Below, piece after piece: positions 35,584 to 48,139 of a stretch of DNA of 64,000 bases (positions are counted from its first letter, which is position 1; each line of letters begins with the position of its first letter). Made by a program: the position numbers and the translations under genes. A model generated the notes under the pieces. It searched no databases and was not told the DNA's origin. It worked only from the letters and a program-made list of their open reading frames with translations. Source of the DNA: Choristoneura fumiferana (lineage: Eukaryota; Arthropoda; Insecta; Lepidoptera; Tortricidae). The stretch covers positions 8,872,044-8,936,043 of the forward strand of contig NC_133472.1 of the NCBI RefSeq assembly GCF_025370935.1, given 5' to 3'.

Positions 35584-35724
35584 GGGGCTGTTTCACCATC
35601 CATTGATTAGTGTTAACTGGCGGTTAGGTGTGCTGCCGTCTCTATTTGTTTTGTTCGAATAGACGGAGACGGCATCACATTTAACCGCCGGTTAACGCTA
35701 ATCAATAGATGGTGAAACAGCCCC
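35584..35724. mobile_element. PIF/Harbinger-like MITE, copy 1 (141 bp)
   Basis: Starts GGGGCTGTTTCACCATC and ends GATGGTGAAACAGCCCC, with long inner inverted arms (TTGATTAGTGTTAACTGGCGG and its partner) and a TTA duplication at 35581-35583 and 35725-35727. A 3-base TWA duplication with GGG...CCC termini is typical of PIF/Harbinger MITEs. Confidence 0.85.
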
Positions 35725-36551
35725 TTAGTCTAATATTTACATAGGTTATTGCAATGCACGCACACTATAATATTTAGAAATGGAACTTTGAAGAATCAGC
35801 GACCAACTCGAAAAACATTAAAAGGGAACTGAGAGGGAACGCCTTGTGACAAGGCGAACATTGGGTTCAGTGCCCTCCCAAAGAATGGGGTCTACCAATG
35901 TAACGTACGGCTAATGAATGGCAGACGAACAAAGCACCACGTCTCTGTTGTGCCCGTGGTACCGCGGACTTATTCGTATGAAGCCCTTGCCGTATGACTT
36001 ATGAGATGTTTCACCGCTTAATGTCGTAACCAACCTAACCTAGCCAGAGTCGTTTATATGTATGAGACTGGTTCTTTGTATACGAGCTTGTTAGCACTTG
36101 AACGCCCTCAAAGACTAGTGAGATAATAAAAAATGGGCACGAGATGCCTCTCAAAAACGTATGAATAAAAAATATTTATATCAATACGTTTAACATGGCG
36201 CTTGGCGTTTTACATACTATAAAAATAACAATGCCTCTTACACCATAACAATGTCTTAATTCTAGAAAAACAACCGTAATGTCAAGTAATTAAAAGCTAT
36301 CGCAATGGTAATTGCTTAAGCCGTTCGTAGCCCTGACCACTTTATTTAAATGACCACGGCAAATCACTAATTTAAACTATAAATGTTTACGCAGATCTTT
36401 TCAACCATGTAATGATAACGTTTACTTTCGTAGTATCACTTCCGCGAGAGCTGCTATTGATGACTCGGGATTAAAAACAAAACCGCGTCGCGACGGTGTT
36501 GTGTGTTTTTACGAGTTGCGCAAGAGTCGTCGAATCACGCGCAAAACTTAC

Positions 36552-36631
36552 CGACGAGGAAGAGACAGTTACGATTGCGGGCTCATCACATGTGGTTTTA
36601 ATTAGCGCTGTGTCGCAATAAGCTGCTTATA
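36552..36631 (-). promoter_or_regulatory. Possible TATA plus noncoding first exon with strong donor
   Basis: On the minus strand GTATAAGC (about 36624-36631) is followed some 75 bases later by a strong donor TCGTCG|GTAAGT at 36552. No usable ATG frame lies between (ATG codons stop almost at once), so it would be a 5' UTR exon of about 50 bases. No initiator consensus is clear. Low confidence. Confidence 0.2.
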
Positions 36632-37800
36632 CATTGACAAAAAGAGTGAAATCTTCAACGATCCATTGTTTCGCTGGAAAGTTCCGTGTGGGAGCGGGAT
36701 GTGAAGTGTGAACCTAGTTGTGCGAGGAGAAAATTGCGGAATCAACCTTTCATTACAATACGTGCTCAGCCGAACAAAGCCTTCGAGTCTTCCTCTTGGT
36801 CTTATTGCGAAATGGCGTAATCCAAAAAAACGAATTACACGAGAAACACATTTTCAATGTACAAACGTAAACGGCTACGCTTCCGTTGAGACGTCCAGAA
36901 TCAACTAATCACAACATCATATTGCAGGCAGAACGATGACAAGACGCTTCTTAAATCTCAATGGAAATGCAGCGTAATGCACCAATGATTTCCAATGATA
37001 CTTGTATTAATTGTAAAATCTTGTTTATAATGCTGACCAACTCACTTTCCACAAGCGATGCACTCGGAATTCATATAAAGAGTGTAATATATTTGGACTA
37101 GGTGTCGACAAATATCATTTAATTGTATGTGAAGTCATAAACCTTTCAATGGAAAGCGAACATATTTCACTAGCTACAATTCGCAATAGCAAAAATAACA
37201 TGTGGCCGCTGACCGTCGGTGAACCCGCAGAGGAAGTGAGACCTCGTTAACATTCGCACTAGCGGAGTATGGCACGTGGTTGCTAGGCTCTCGTCGGGGG
37301 CAAACAATCAGCGCCTACTTCCATCATACCGAAGGCCGACTCAAGGTGCTAGCCCATCCGGAACGACCAATTGCCCTGGCAATATTTTAAAGTAACAATA
37401 CAAACGTACATAATATAAACGTATTCAACCCACTGCAAACAATGAAAGCTCCTACGCTAATCGTTCGTTACTCCAAAACTAATGCTGTAACGAGAACCTA
37501 TGCAATAACAAATGGACACACATATTCACTTAAAGATAACGGACATGAGCGTCGAGCAATGATATGTCCTAGCTTAATAGATAAGAACAACGGAACACAT
37601 CACGATAACGCGAGATAATTGCAACGGTTTGATAATGAGCTGAATGGAAACCACATCAGAATGCTTATGCTTAGCCCTGTGAGCACAGGCGAAGGCGTGT
37701 TTGACGCACAGTTGTGGAAACGAGTCAGGTCATGTTTGGCTCGCGGCCAGCGCTTTCCGGCACGAGACCGATATTTCCCCAAGATAAAGAGTGACCAGTA

Positions 37801-37989
37801 CCCTTAGTGTAACAAGTTTTCGGTTACAAAATACGTCTCGATCGCGTTCGCGTTAAAATCTCAATTTGTATGGAAACTCGAACATCGCAAACGTTCCGCT
37901 AGAGGCGCTGTTCGTGTTTCCATACAAATTGAGATTTTAACGCGAACGCGATCGAGGCGTATTTTGTAACCCAAAACTTACACTAAGGG
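37801..37989. mobile_element. Long-palindrome MITE D (189 bp)
   Basis: Arms of about 70-75 bases: CCCTTAGTGTAA at the left and TTACACTAAGGG at the right, then GGTTACAAAATACG, CTCGATCGCGTTCGCG and TTAAAATCTCAATTTG in both. TA flanks both ends (37799-37800, 37990-37991), suggesting Tc1/mariner-type integration. Arm identity is very high apart from short gaps, so the copy looks young. Confidence 0.88.
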
Positions 37990-38609
37990 TACAGAGCCCA
38001 ACCGCGGCTCATATCGTATGCTTATCAGCACAGGATTAATTATTAATACTATTACTTTGTGTCCATTCAATAACACATATCTAACTTTTACCACTAAGTG
38101 TTACAGCGGCGCGTCGGTGAAAAACACAAGCACATCAGTACGATCGACTGAGTCAGACGCGTATGCTGATATATACATACAACTGTCGCTGAATGTGTAA
38201 CCATAAGCAGCTAGCAGTTGTATGCTTTATAAGTAAGTGGATGCGTCGACCTATAAATCTTTTTTTAGCCTAAAAATGCACGGATGTAGGATTAATGGCT
38301 CAAAAGCGAATTAATAATCGAGATTCAATATTCTTTTCACACCTCTCCTTCAGAAAAGTAACTTTTCCTCCCTGACGAGAGGGAGCAAAGTGCAACTTTT
38401 CTGTTCAAGGCTTTTCTAAGTGTTTTATTGCAAATGCAATTTTTTTAAGTTGATAATTGGAAAGCCACGTCATTTTCTATGCTGGTTGTTCTTTAATAAT
38501 GTTTAGAATTTATTTTTTTCAAGTTTCTTAATGCTCGGTGTGAAAAGTTGTATGAGCGACTCGGGAGCAAAATTATTTTCATCTTGGGCGTTAACACTTG
38601 AATCCCTCA

Positions 38610-38727
38610 TTACGCTCAGGATTCTACTTAAGAATCCTTCGCTACATTCTGGATTCCATGTACGCCCTCGCCGCAAATACACCATTTTGCTCCCTTGTGA
38701 CATAAATAACTATTTTGGATAGCATTG
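38610..38727 (-). repeat. Dispersed repeat pair P, copy 2 (inverted)
   Basis: Reverse complement of the 8.8 kb copy: AATCCTTCGCTACATTCTGG, CGCCCTCGCCGCAAATACAC and CATTTTGCTCCCTTGTGAC. Confidence 0.8.
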
Positions 38728-39327
38728 GTTACTACAAACTTTGGCAGCTGCTGACGGCAGCGTGCAGTTCAGCACATTGCATCACTGTGTTTAGGCGTAC
38801 ACATTTGCTGGGCCACGCGATGTGTGCCGGAGAAAGCTTTTATTTTATACTCACTTACCTACAACAGTTTTATGTGAAGTGAAAACATATGACATTCAAT
38901 AAAAAGTTGAAACAGGTTTGAACTAATGAATGACTTCTGCTCACTCTAAGAGTAATAAAGATCTTCTAACGATTGAACTCAATCCGATGGAATAAGTACT
39001 AAGCGCGACGACGCAACTCGAGCTTTTGTTATCCCGTATGAAAGGCTGTAAATAGGTTGTTCAAGCAAATAAAATGCATCCGCCAGCGACAAACGCTGAC
39101 ATCGTAACTAATGACGTGGCAGGTATAAATCATGTTTATAATAGCCGGGCCCAGGCGAAGACGCCGAAGGAAGCGGTCGATTTGCGACGGATATGGCCAC
39201 TGGTACAAGTAGAGCGACGTAGGCACGAGTGGGTACTTGGCAAAATGCGTGATTGGTCCTTTCAGAACTAAGGCCGGGTTTTAATAGCGAGAACACAGAA
39301 CGAATATGTGCATGCAGACGGACAGTG

Positions 39328-39728
39328 CTTCTTAGGGTTCCTTACTCGAAGGGTGACAAACGGAACCCTATTCCTGTTGCTATACATTATCGCTATTCCC
39401 GCTACTACAACAAAAAATAAAGGGAGGTACAAGATAATACAAGAATAAAAAAATACAAGAGTAATATTACATATTTAGCTCTATCTCTATAATGTTTACA
39501 CATACAATCCTCAAACTCGGAATGATGATAGAGAGAATGGGTCGAGCGTGAGTTGGTTTTAGGGAAAAATATAATGTCTGTCAGAGGCTGTTATTTTATG
39601 AATTTAAACAGCTAGTAAGTATATTTGTTCAAAATTTTATAGTGTATCTACATATATTGTTGCCCTTGACTGTACAGAACCCTCGTTGGCCGAGTCCGAC
39701 TTGCACGTAGCCGGTGTTTTTTATATTT
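39328..39728 (-). repeat. Dispersed 'GAGTCGGACTCG' family copy
   Basis: On the minus strand it opens with ACACCGGCTACGTGCAAGTC, GGACTCGGCCAACGAGGG and closes with GAACCCTAAGAAG. Interior short and diverged. Confidence 0.6.
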
Positions 39729-42700
39729 TTATTATAATACTATGTACATTATATTACATAGGTAAATACATATACTTAAAGTATATGTATCTTCTCGTGT
39801 TACTCATATGAGTAGGTAGAGTGTGATCACACTTACAGATATTGTGCTACCTATTTTTGCATGTACCTAATTCACGATTGAACTACATACTAACCAGAAA
39901 TTATAATTTGACGAGAATTGAAACCTAAAGTAGTAGCTAACTAAATTGAACACCTGATGGAATTCAGATAGGTACTAATATTATTAGTGGTTCTGTGGTA
40001 TCTGTGGACTGACGTATAGCTTTCGATTATCAAGTCCATGCCGACTTAAACAGATCTAAAAATAAATAGGATGCCAAGACCACCAGTTCAAATAGAACGA
40101 TTAGTTTGACGGCATTATCAGCCCAATGTCGCACGATTAAATTGACATCGCTTCACTAATTATGACCTCAAGCTCCGCCCGCACAGTGACGTTCGTTACC
40201 TTACCGCTCGCGTTACCTCTGTCAAACAGGTAATTAACGAGGAAAGCTAACAACGCCAATAACGAAACATCCACAATACCATCGACACAGAATTAGTTAG
40301 CGCACCAAAATAGAGTCAAACGTCATAAACAGATTCTCGCGTACACCCGTCGACACAACACACCGCGAACGCCCTACTGGGCCCGTATGATATCCGTTAC
40401 GAAAGTTGACCATTCATGGTTGGGTCCCTTTTGAGACGTCTTGACTTTCGTGTGATGTCGCGCCGAGCGGCAGACGCGTGTCTCCATTCAGCGGCGCCGG
40501 CGCACTGAGACCAAGCGAGACGCCAACACGCGGCGCGGCCACAGCGTCGCGCCCTCCATGACGGACCGTTTATTTACAATTCACAGTTTGAAATTCGAAC
40601 GTGCTCCAATAATTAACATGGTTGCATATAGGCCGATGCAACTACGAAGAATCTATAGCGTAGCACGCACGCAACATTGAAAAGTGGGTACTTGGTGAAA
40701 AAACCGCGCTATCCTTAGATCCGCCTCACCAGTTCCGCTCAGCAGAAAAGAAATGTTTTCTGACATCAGATATTTGTTTTATACAACTAAGACGAATTTA
40801 ATTAATTAGTCAGGCGTCAGTTCAGCAAAGCATTGAGGTAAGATCATAAATTTACATAATGTGAACATTACATAAAACCCCGGGTAAGTACGAGTCGAAC
40901 TTCTGTGGAGACGGTTCCGTCCAACAGACAATCTATTAATTATTTTTTATGTTAATCATATTTTTTACTTGTCATCCAAAAGAGCTCACGAATACTCAAA
41001 CAGAAGTGTATAGCTAATCGGTCCAGTATACTCTGAGCAGTTGTATAACATACGGACAGGCAGACACACGATTAATCCTACAAAAGTTCAGTTTTCTTAC
41101 TCGGACTTACCCTTTTAACCAGAATCCACCAGCATTTTTGTATTATCAATATTACGAAAGTGAAAGTCACGTTGGTCTCAAACGAGTTCGTAATCCATTA
41201 CAAAATCACTTTTGAAAAGTGAAGCTATCACTGGCAACTGCATAATCAGTGACAATAACTTATGTTTCGTTAAAAAAAAATTGACAATAAACATAATTAT
41301 GTTATAATATTATAATAATTATATATTTAAGTAACCCCTCTATGAATATAAACCTGTGATACTGATAATATGCATGGCTTTATTGTAAAAGGCTTGAGGG
41401 AGCCTAGAGCCAGGTAGCGAGGGGAACGTCGAGGGTGACTCGGATCGGCTGCGCGGGCGCCGTTACACTTGTGTAATTATTTTAAGCCAAGGCGAGGCAA
41501 ACAGAGATACCGTGGAATGCCGACCGGGTGTTTAAGGATAGCTTTACTATCCCACCGCTCTACGACACAGTAAAAAACACAATAGTTACAGCATCAAGCA
41601 ATTACATCAACATTTTTCAATACAGATACTACTCACCTACTCAGTCAAACTTGAAACGTTATCTATCTATTGATAGCTATAAAAGAAGAACGATACTGAA
41701 CGCGCAGCTTAAACCACTGAAGCTTGTTATTTCGCAGAAATATTCCATGACGATCATTGAGATGCACTGAAAAGGAATTTTTCGAAACCCAGAAGGTAAA
41801 TCTAACCAATTGTTCATTCTACCACGAAAGCGAAACCGCGGGATAAAACTAGAAGTCTCTAAAGTTTTAAATACCCTCAATATGTATCAAAATGCGAAGT
41901 CAACCAATTAGCACTGGCACATCTGCGAAGGTTTGCTCAGTCGTTCATGATGGATAATTTATACAGCAATCAAATAAATTATCCCCAGTTGACAGTATCA
42001 AAAAAGATGATGTTCGTTAATGATTCGACATTAATCCGTAATTATTCTCACATTAATGGCATATCGACCGTGTGTTTCTTAATTTAAAAATTAAGATTAT
42101 CCGACGGCTCAGTTCATAGAGAGAAACAACCTGGTAATTTACTTTTTGGCCAATTGTTTTGTTTTCAATACCGATGTACCTACCGTCCAGCAGTTCAAGC
42201 ATTCGCATTTATAATATTAAAGGTAGTAGTTAAGCATTAAAAAATGTTACGTTAGTATGTATAACATCCCTATCGGTCTAGGCAAAACTGCGTGCAACCT
42301 CGGCGCCACATCGGCGCGGTAAGTGAGAGTCTTCTCTGTAGGTGCCTTCAGGTACCAAACAATTGCGTGGCGAGCGTCTCAACCACACAATGAGCAGCAC
42401 TAGCAGTTTTATTAATTTATATTGCTTGATATCAAACGTAATCAAATCATAGAGCAGAACGGGTACTATTAACTTATAATTTGCAACTGTGTGGCTACTC
42501 AACATATTTACGTCTAAAAACGTACACCGGCGTGATAACAAATACTTTACGTACCTAATAAACATTGGAAAAATGAATGCAGGGCAAATGCAATAAAAGT
42601 AATAAAGTGATGATTAACAGTCGTAAAGCAAGTAAAACTGGCATGCAGCTTGCTTACAACAGTAGGAAGAAGTTGGCCTTGAGAGCTGGGGATATCTACG

Positions 42701-42825
42701 TACATAATTACAATAACAGGTATGTAAGATCAATATTTAACACGTTGCAATAGCGTTTTGTGAATTAAAAGACGCTACATGTATGTACCTGTTTGACTTC
42801 CAGTTGAACCATTAGTTTTTAGGGT

Positions 42826-43565
42826 TTCGTAGTCAACGGTTTCGTAGTTTCCTACCCTTATTGTTTCGCCATGTCTGTCTGTCTGTCTGTCCGCTGCTAA
42901 GCTCAGAGACCGTTAGTACTAGAAAGCTGTAATTTGGCACGAATATACATATTAGTTACGCCGACAAAGTGGTAAAATAAGACAACCTAAAAAATTTTTT
43001 TTTGACTGTACTTCTCATAGACGTACAGTGGGGGTTATTTTTTTTCTCGACACCCTATAGTGTGGGGTATCGTTGGATAGGTTTTTTAGAGCCATTGGGG
43101 GGTTGCCACGACGATTTTTCGAATCAGTGATATGTTTGCGAAATATTCAACTTTAAAGTGCAAATTTTCATTAAAATCGAGCGTTCCCTCCCCTCTACAG
43201 TCTTATTGGGTGGAAAAATTAAATAAAAATCAAAATGGTAGTAAATATATAAAATTTACAAGGAAAATTATAACGGCTAAGCTTGCTTGAGAATTATTAG
43301 TAGTTTAAGAGTAAATATCAGCCTAAGGTATAAATACACGTAAACTTGGAAAATTACGTGTATTTTACCCTGAATCTAAGTGTTTATATTATAAGTTTTT
43401 TGTACTGATTTATGGTGTGCAATAAAGAATATTTGAATTGTTTGTATTATTGTATTCCATACACAATACGAAATCCTTAGAAAATTATTTCTTGATTTTT
43501 TCGTAATGGCTATGTAACCCTATCTGGGCCTTGTCCGACACGCTCTTGGCCGTTTTTTTATTTCC
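42826..43565 (-). repeat. Dispersed 'GAGCGTGTCGG' family copy, interrupted
   Basis: The minus 5' end (AACGGCCAAGAGCGTGTCGG, about 43555) and 3' end (GACATGGCGAAACAATAAGG, about 42870) are both present. The centre, about 43225-43450, looks like an inserted piece with an AATAAAGAATATTTGAATTG tail. Confidence 0.65.
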
Positions 43566-44012
43566 TGTCGAATCACTATGACTGTCTATGACATTTTCTG
43601 TGAAATAGTTCTACAGTAATAAGTTACGTACGGTGCAGTTGGTTCATGATCTTAAGACTTATTTAGAGTTTCTTTATTCACCGAAGTGTCAGTCAACTCC
43701 ACTCGTTAACTTATAATATAGCGCTATAAGTCCCGGTTGTGGTACCAGGTTATCGATATGAGAAAGAACAAGACTGGGTATATTTTTAACGTTCTAAATC
43801 ATATCCTATATAAGCAACGTGGTACGTTAACGAATATAAACAGCTCTACGGAAAACTCCTATGGTATTCGGAATAATTAATTCGCCTACAGCAGTTTTTT
43901 CTTGTTTCATAACTGACCTTGACTGCGTGATTCACAACACATCGGCATACTCGCAGTTATTTAAATAAATACATAATGATCACCTTAAAATATGTACAAA
44001 CATTATAACCTA

Positions 44013-44226
44013 CTAGCTTTTTCCCGCGGCTTCGCCCGCATAGAATTCGGTTATCGCGCGCTGTTCCCTCGGTAACTGTGCATTTTCCCGGGATAAAAAG
44101 TAGCCTATGTCACTCTCTGGCCCAGAAACTATCTCTATGCCAAAAAACACGTCGATCCGTCTCTCCGTTTCGACGTGAAAGACGGACAAACACACACACT
44201 TTCGCATTTATAATATTAGTATGGAT
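44013..44226 (-). mobile_element. Near full-length Helitron-like (Lep1-type) element
   Basis: On the minus strand it runs from TCCATACTAATATTATAAAT to GCGGGAAAAAGCTAG, sitting between A and T as Helitrons do. Inside are the CGGATCGACGTG and TCCCGGGAAAATGC modules. Confidence 0.75.
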
Positions 44227-45394
44227 TAACCTGTACCTGTAACTGTTGTTGCACCTAACAGGTACATGCAGTACTTATCACTTGCGTAGGAGATCAACTT
44301 AGAGTCTTAGCCGGTAGTGGGCGGTAACGGGCCTATTCTACTAACAAGATAACAAATCCTTCGTTAAACAGAAAACCAAACACTCGATATTACCAACAAA
44401 CTTACTTATTTCAAACTTCCAGCGCGGTTGAAGTAAAGTTTTGCTTTCGCGATTAGCAGAATAAGTAATAAATTAATAAAATTGTGCAAATAGTGCCAAG
44501 CTAGGCTAGTTTCATTGCAGCAATGACATGAAAAGGAAAACACATTCTAATTAAGCTATTTTATTACTAAGCTAAGTAGCTTAGTAGTTCTTAGTTTGGC
44601 AACAGATGAGTTTTACAAAGTAGGTACCTATACCTGCCTTATAAATATAAATCGTCACTACTTAAAAAAAACTTGTATCTCAAAATGGATAACTTTTCTG
44701 AATACACTTTATGACCATTGGGTCAAGGTTCAATTTTGCTGACGTATTGATTTGAGATTCGAGATTTTTTCAAAGTAGTGACGAAATGCCAAACGTTAGA
44801 ACCGGGGCGTGCACTATGTAGTTGTATGTGTAAGTTTCCGTATAAAAAAAATCTCAAAAAAAGAGAATAATCCTTCTCTATTACCTATGCACCCACCCGA
44901 CTGCAATGCTCATAAGAACTTTGTATTAAAAAGAACGGAACGCTATTGTATGGAGCAAACTCTAGGTGTATCGTCTGCCCGTTTGTCCGTCCTTCACTCT
45001 GTCCTACTTTTAAAGAGGCAGTACACCTTCTGAATCAAAAATTAGCAGCAACTTGGACTGTGAGAATTTACAACATATAGGTAAATTGGTAAAACATTAC
45101 CTTTAATAAGGTTTTCATACTAAAAAAATGCTTATACTTATGGAAATATGACGGTTACGTCACAGTGACTCGATTATCACGTGCAAGAACAGCACAATAC
45201 GTAAGTACTCGTATTCTGAAGAGAGAAAATCGTGATGCTCAACGGCAACACGCCCACACTCTCATCGATGATTCATCTCCTGACCTTGACTGCCTTACAG
45301 CAGCTTAGACGATAATTGTCTATCAAAACAACATCCAATATAACTATTGCTAGCTTTATCCCGTGGGCTCGCTTCTGTGGAATATTAAAAAAGT

Positions 45395-45925
45395 GGTCAA
45401 GTGCGAGTCGGACTCGCCCATGAAGGGTTCCGTAGCAGCAAGTAACATAATATAAAAGTTTCCTTTACTTTACAATTTATGACGTATTAAAAAAACTACT
45501 TACTAGATCTTTTTCAAATCAATTTTCGGTGGAAGTTTGCATGGTAATGTACATCATATTTTTTTTTAGCTTTATCATTCTCTTATTTTAGAAGTTATAG
45601 GGGGGGGGGGCACACATTTTACCACTTTGGAAGTGTTTCTCGCGCAATCTATTCAGTTTAGAAAAAAATGATATTAGAAACCTCAATATCATTTTTGAAG
45701 AACTATCCATAAATACCCCACATGTATGGGATTGATGAAAAAAAATTGAGTTTCAGTTCTAATAGTATGATGGGGAACCCCCAAAATTTATTGTTTTTTT
45801 TTCTATTTTTGTGTGACAATTTTAATGCGGTTCACAGAATACATCTACTTACCAAGTTTCAACAGTATAGTTCTTAAGTATAGTTTCGGAAAAAAGTGGC
45901 TGTGACATACGGACGGACAGACGAC
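45395..45925 (+). repeat. Dispersed 'GAGTCGGACTCG' family copy
   Basis: Starts AAGTGCGAGTCGGACTCGCC, includes GAAGGGTTCCGTAGC and a (G)10 run near 45601, and ends at CATACGGACGGACAGACGAC. About 530 bases, noncoding. Confidence 0.7.
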
Positions 45926-46064
45926 AATCGAAATAAATTTAATGATTAACCACATGATAAGCAATATAGAAAGAAACTAAATAGATACATACATAGAAAA
46001 ATCGACATGGTAAGCAAAGAAAAAATGATAATTGACACCTATACCTTATAGGTACTAAATGATA

Positions 46065-46138
46065 TTGTAACGGATAACTCACGTCTTAAATAGAGTTTTA
46101 GCTGGACATGTTTCAGGTTATTTCGTAGCTCTACCTCA
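46065..46138 (-). repeat. Dispersed repeat pair Q, copy 2 (inverted)
   Basis: The minus strand reads GAGCTACGAAATAACCTGAA, ACATGTCCAGCTAAAACTC and GTGAGTTATCCGTTAC, about 80% alike to the 27.2 kb copy. Confidence 0.7.
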
Positions 46139-47767
46139 TTTCTTCTTTTTCGTTACCTTACTTCTTATCGCCCGCGAAAATGTAAGTATCCAAACCGCCT
46201 ACGTCAGATTATTGTTACAGCTTAATCTTTTATCTAAGGTAACGAGATCGACGAAAAAAAACTTTGACCTAAAAACGTGAATATTATGTCCATATCTAAC
46301 TATGATATACGTACTTCACGTAAGCTCTAACTGCAATGAAAAACCAGCTAAGAGCGAGTAGAGTAGGGTTTGGATTAGGTAGGTTTGTGTACCATTATTA
46401 TTAAATCGCGCAAAACGCCATTTAAAAAAAAACTATTTTGTCAAAGCGGTCATTCTAATACACGTTATAAAATTTCAGGTCTTGCTGTTATGGTTCAAAA
46501 GACAGCGACAAGGTATTTGAATACGGAACCCTTTGGATACGGAACCCAAAAAAGTGTATAAATTCATGCTCACTTTAAAACTTTAATTACCATATCAATC
46601 GGTCCAATAGTGCAGTGGATCAATTGATCAGCTAATCGTGAGGAATACGCAAAAAGTAGAATAAGTAACCAACTTTCGTTAGAGAAGTGTGCCAATAGAA
46701 TGCTAGGTTTGTGCGTGTGCCCGGCCTCGCATGCGCGTTAGTAAATAACTGCATAATGTAGACGTCTGCGACTTTGTACGAAACTGATAGCCCGTCACAA
46801 CTTAACAAATAGAGTCCGAAGAAACTTTCGGTTTAGGCGATAAGTTAGAGTTTCGGTTTCGGTATTAATTTTGCCGGAACTGGGACCGAAGCCAATCGTG
46901 TGCTTTCGTTCAGCATTTGGGTGCAATCGTCGTAGAGTTAGCTACGCCACCCGGTTGTAAAGGTTTTGGTTTCGTCTGAAACTATTTTAAACAGAAACAA
47001 TTCGGTCTCGGTTTCAGTTGTATTTAGACACTAGTTTCGGTCAGACAAACCTACTTATACAAAGCTAATTCCTTGCCTCATCGTCAATTTTCCATATACG
47101 AGCTAAACTATTAAGCTGCAGTAGAGAGGTAGGTACCCAATTGTGGGCATTCCTTACGATTAAAGTAAAACTGCTCGGGGAAATAAAGACCTACCAACAT
47201 TAATCAATACCATTAACACGACATTGAGTTTACGTGGAACATCGTAGAAATAGTCCGCGTTATGATTAGAACAGAGAATGTGGGCCACATTTCATGTATT
47301 CCAAGCGATATGAGAATTTAAAACAAGGACGCAACACAAATATTTTTCTTTATGATCCGTGTGGGGATAGAATTGTGTTTGCGAGGTGGAACATTGAACA
47401 CGGTCGGAGTGCGTCGCGGGTGTCGGGTGCATCGGCTGACTGACACAAATCTTAGTATTCAATCAATGCGACCGACCTGCGTGTGAGGTTTCTTTGCACA
47501 CTTTTTATCTTACGCAAACTCAACATGATTTACTCAGGGACTTCCATTAGTGACGATTGTTTTATATTTCTAAACACGGAGCGATTTCAGTAGGTAGGTA
47601 TCACTTAATAATAGTTTTGCTTCTTGCATTGATGTCGGTTTAAAAAGAATACTCATAACATCACGTTTATATATTCTACACACATAAAAAGTCTTGGGAT
47701 ACTCATTATCCCTAGAGATAGGATAGGGAATTTGTCTAGACAAATTTGATGTTTTGACTCAGTAGTA

Positions 47768-48139
47768 GGGTGAGGGCACCAGTCATGGACAGGAACCAAT
47801 AATGGAATATTTTTTCCGCTAACCTAATATTAAGAAACGTGCGCTACTTTTTCTAAAACTAATAACACTTATGTGCAGTACCACTACCATGAGTTTACAG
47901 TGACCGTACTCGATAGCGACGGCGTTAATTATTTGTAGAGGCGCTGTACAATTCTTCATACAAATAATTTACGCCGTCACTATCGAGTACGGTCACTGTA
48001 AACTCATGGTAGTGGTACAGATAACTGATGATCATAACTGGTAAAGTTCATGAATGGTGAGCTATAAAGGCATTGAATCATTGCTGTCCATTACTGGATA
48101 CTACTGTGCTTAACATGTACATGATTGGTGCCTTCACCC
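47768..48139. mobile_element. Outer MITE E, interrupted by MITE F
   Basis: Termini GGGTGAGGGCACCAGTCATG and CATGATTGGTGCCTTCACCC are imperfect inverted repeats, with TA at both edges (47766-47767, 48140-48141). The body is split by the insertion at 47881-48015; without it the element is about 235 bases. Confidence 0.82.
47881..48015. mobile_element. Inner MITE F, nested in MITE E
   Basis: Nearly perfect snapback: CCACTACCATGAGTTTACAG at the left, with its reverse complement at the right, then matching GTGACCGTACTCGATAG blocks around a loop of about 25 bases. TA lies at 47879-47880 and 48016-48017. It inserted into MITE E, so it is the younger of the two. Confidence 0.88.

Noticed and set aside
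40470..40600. GC-rich stretch with a 23-codon minus frame (MEGATLW...)
   Set aside because: No donor in the frame and no start-site signals I trust.
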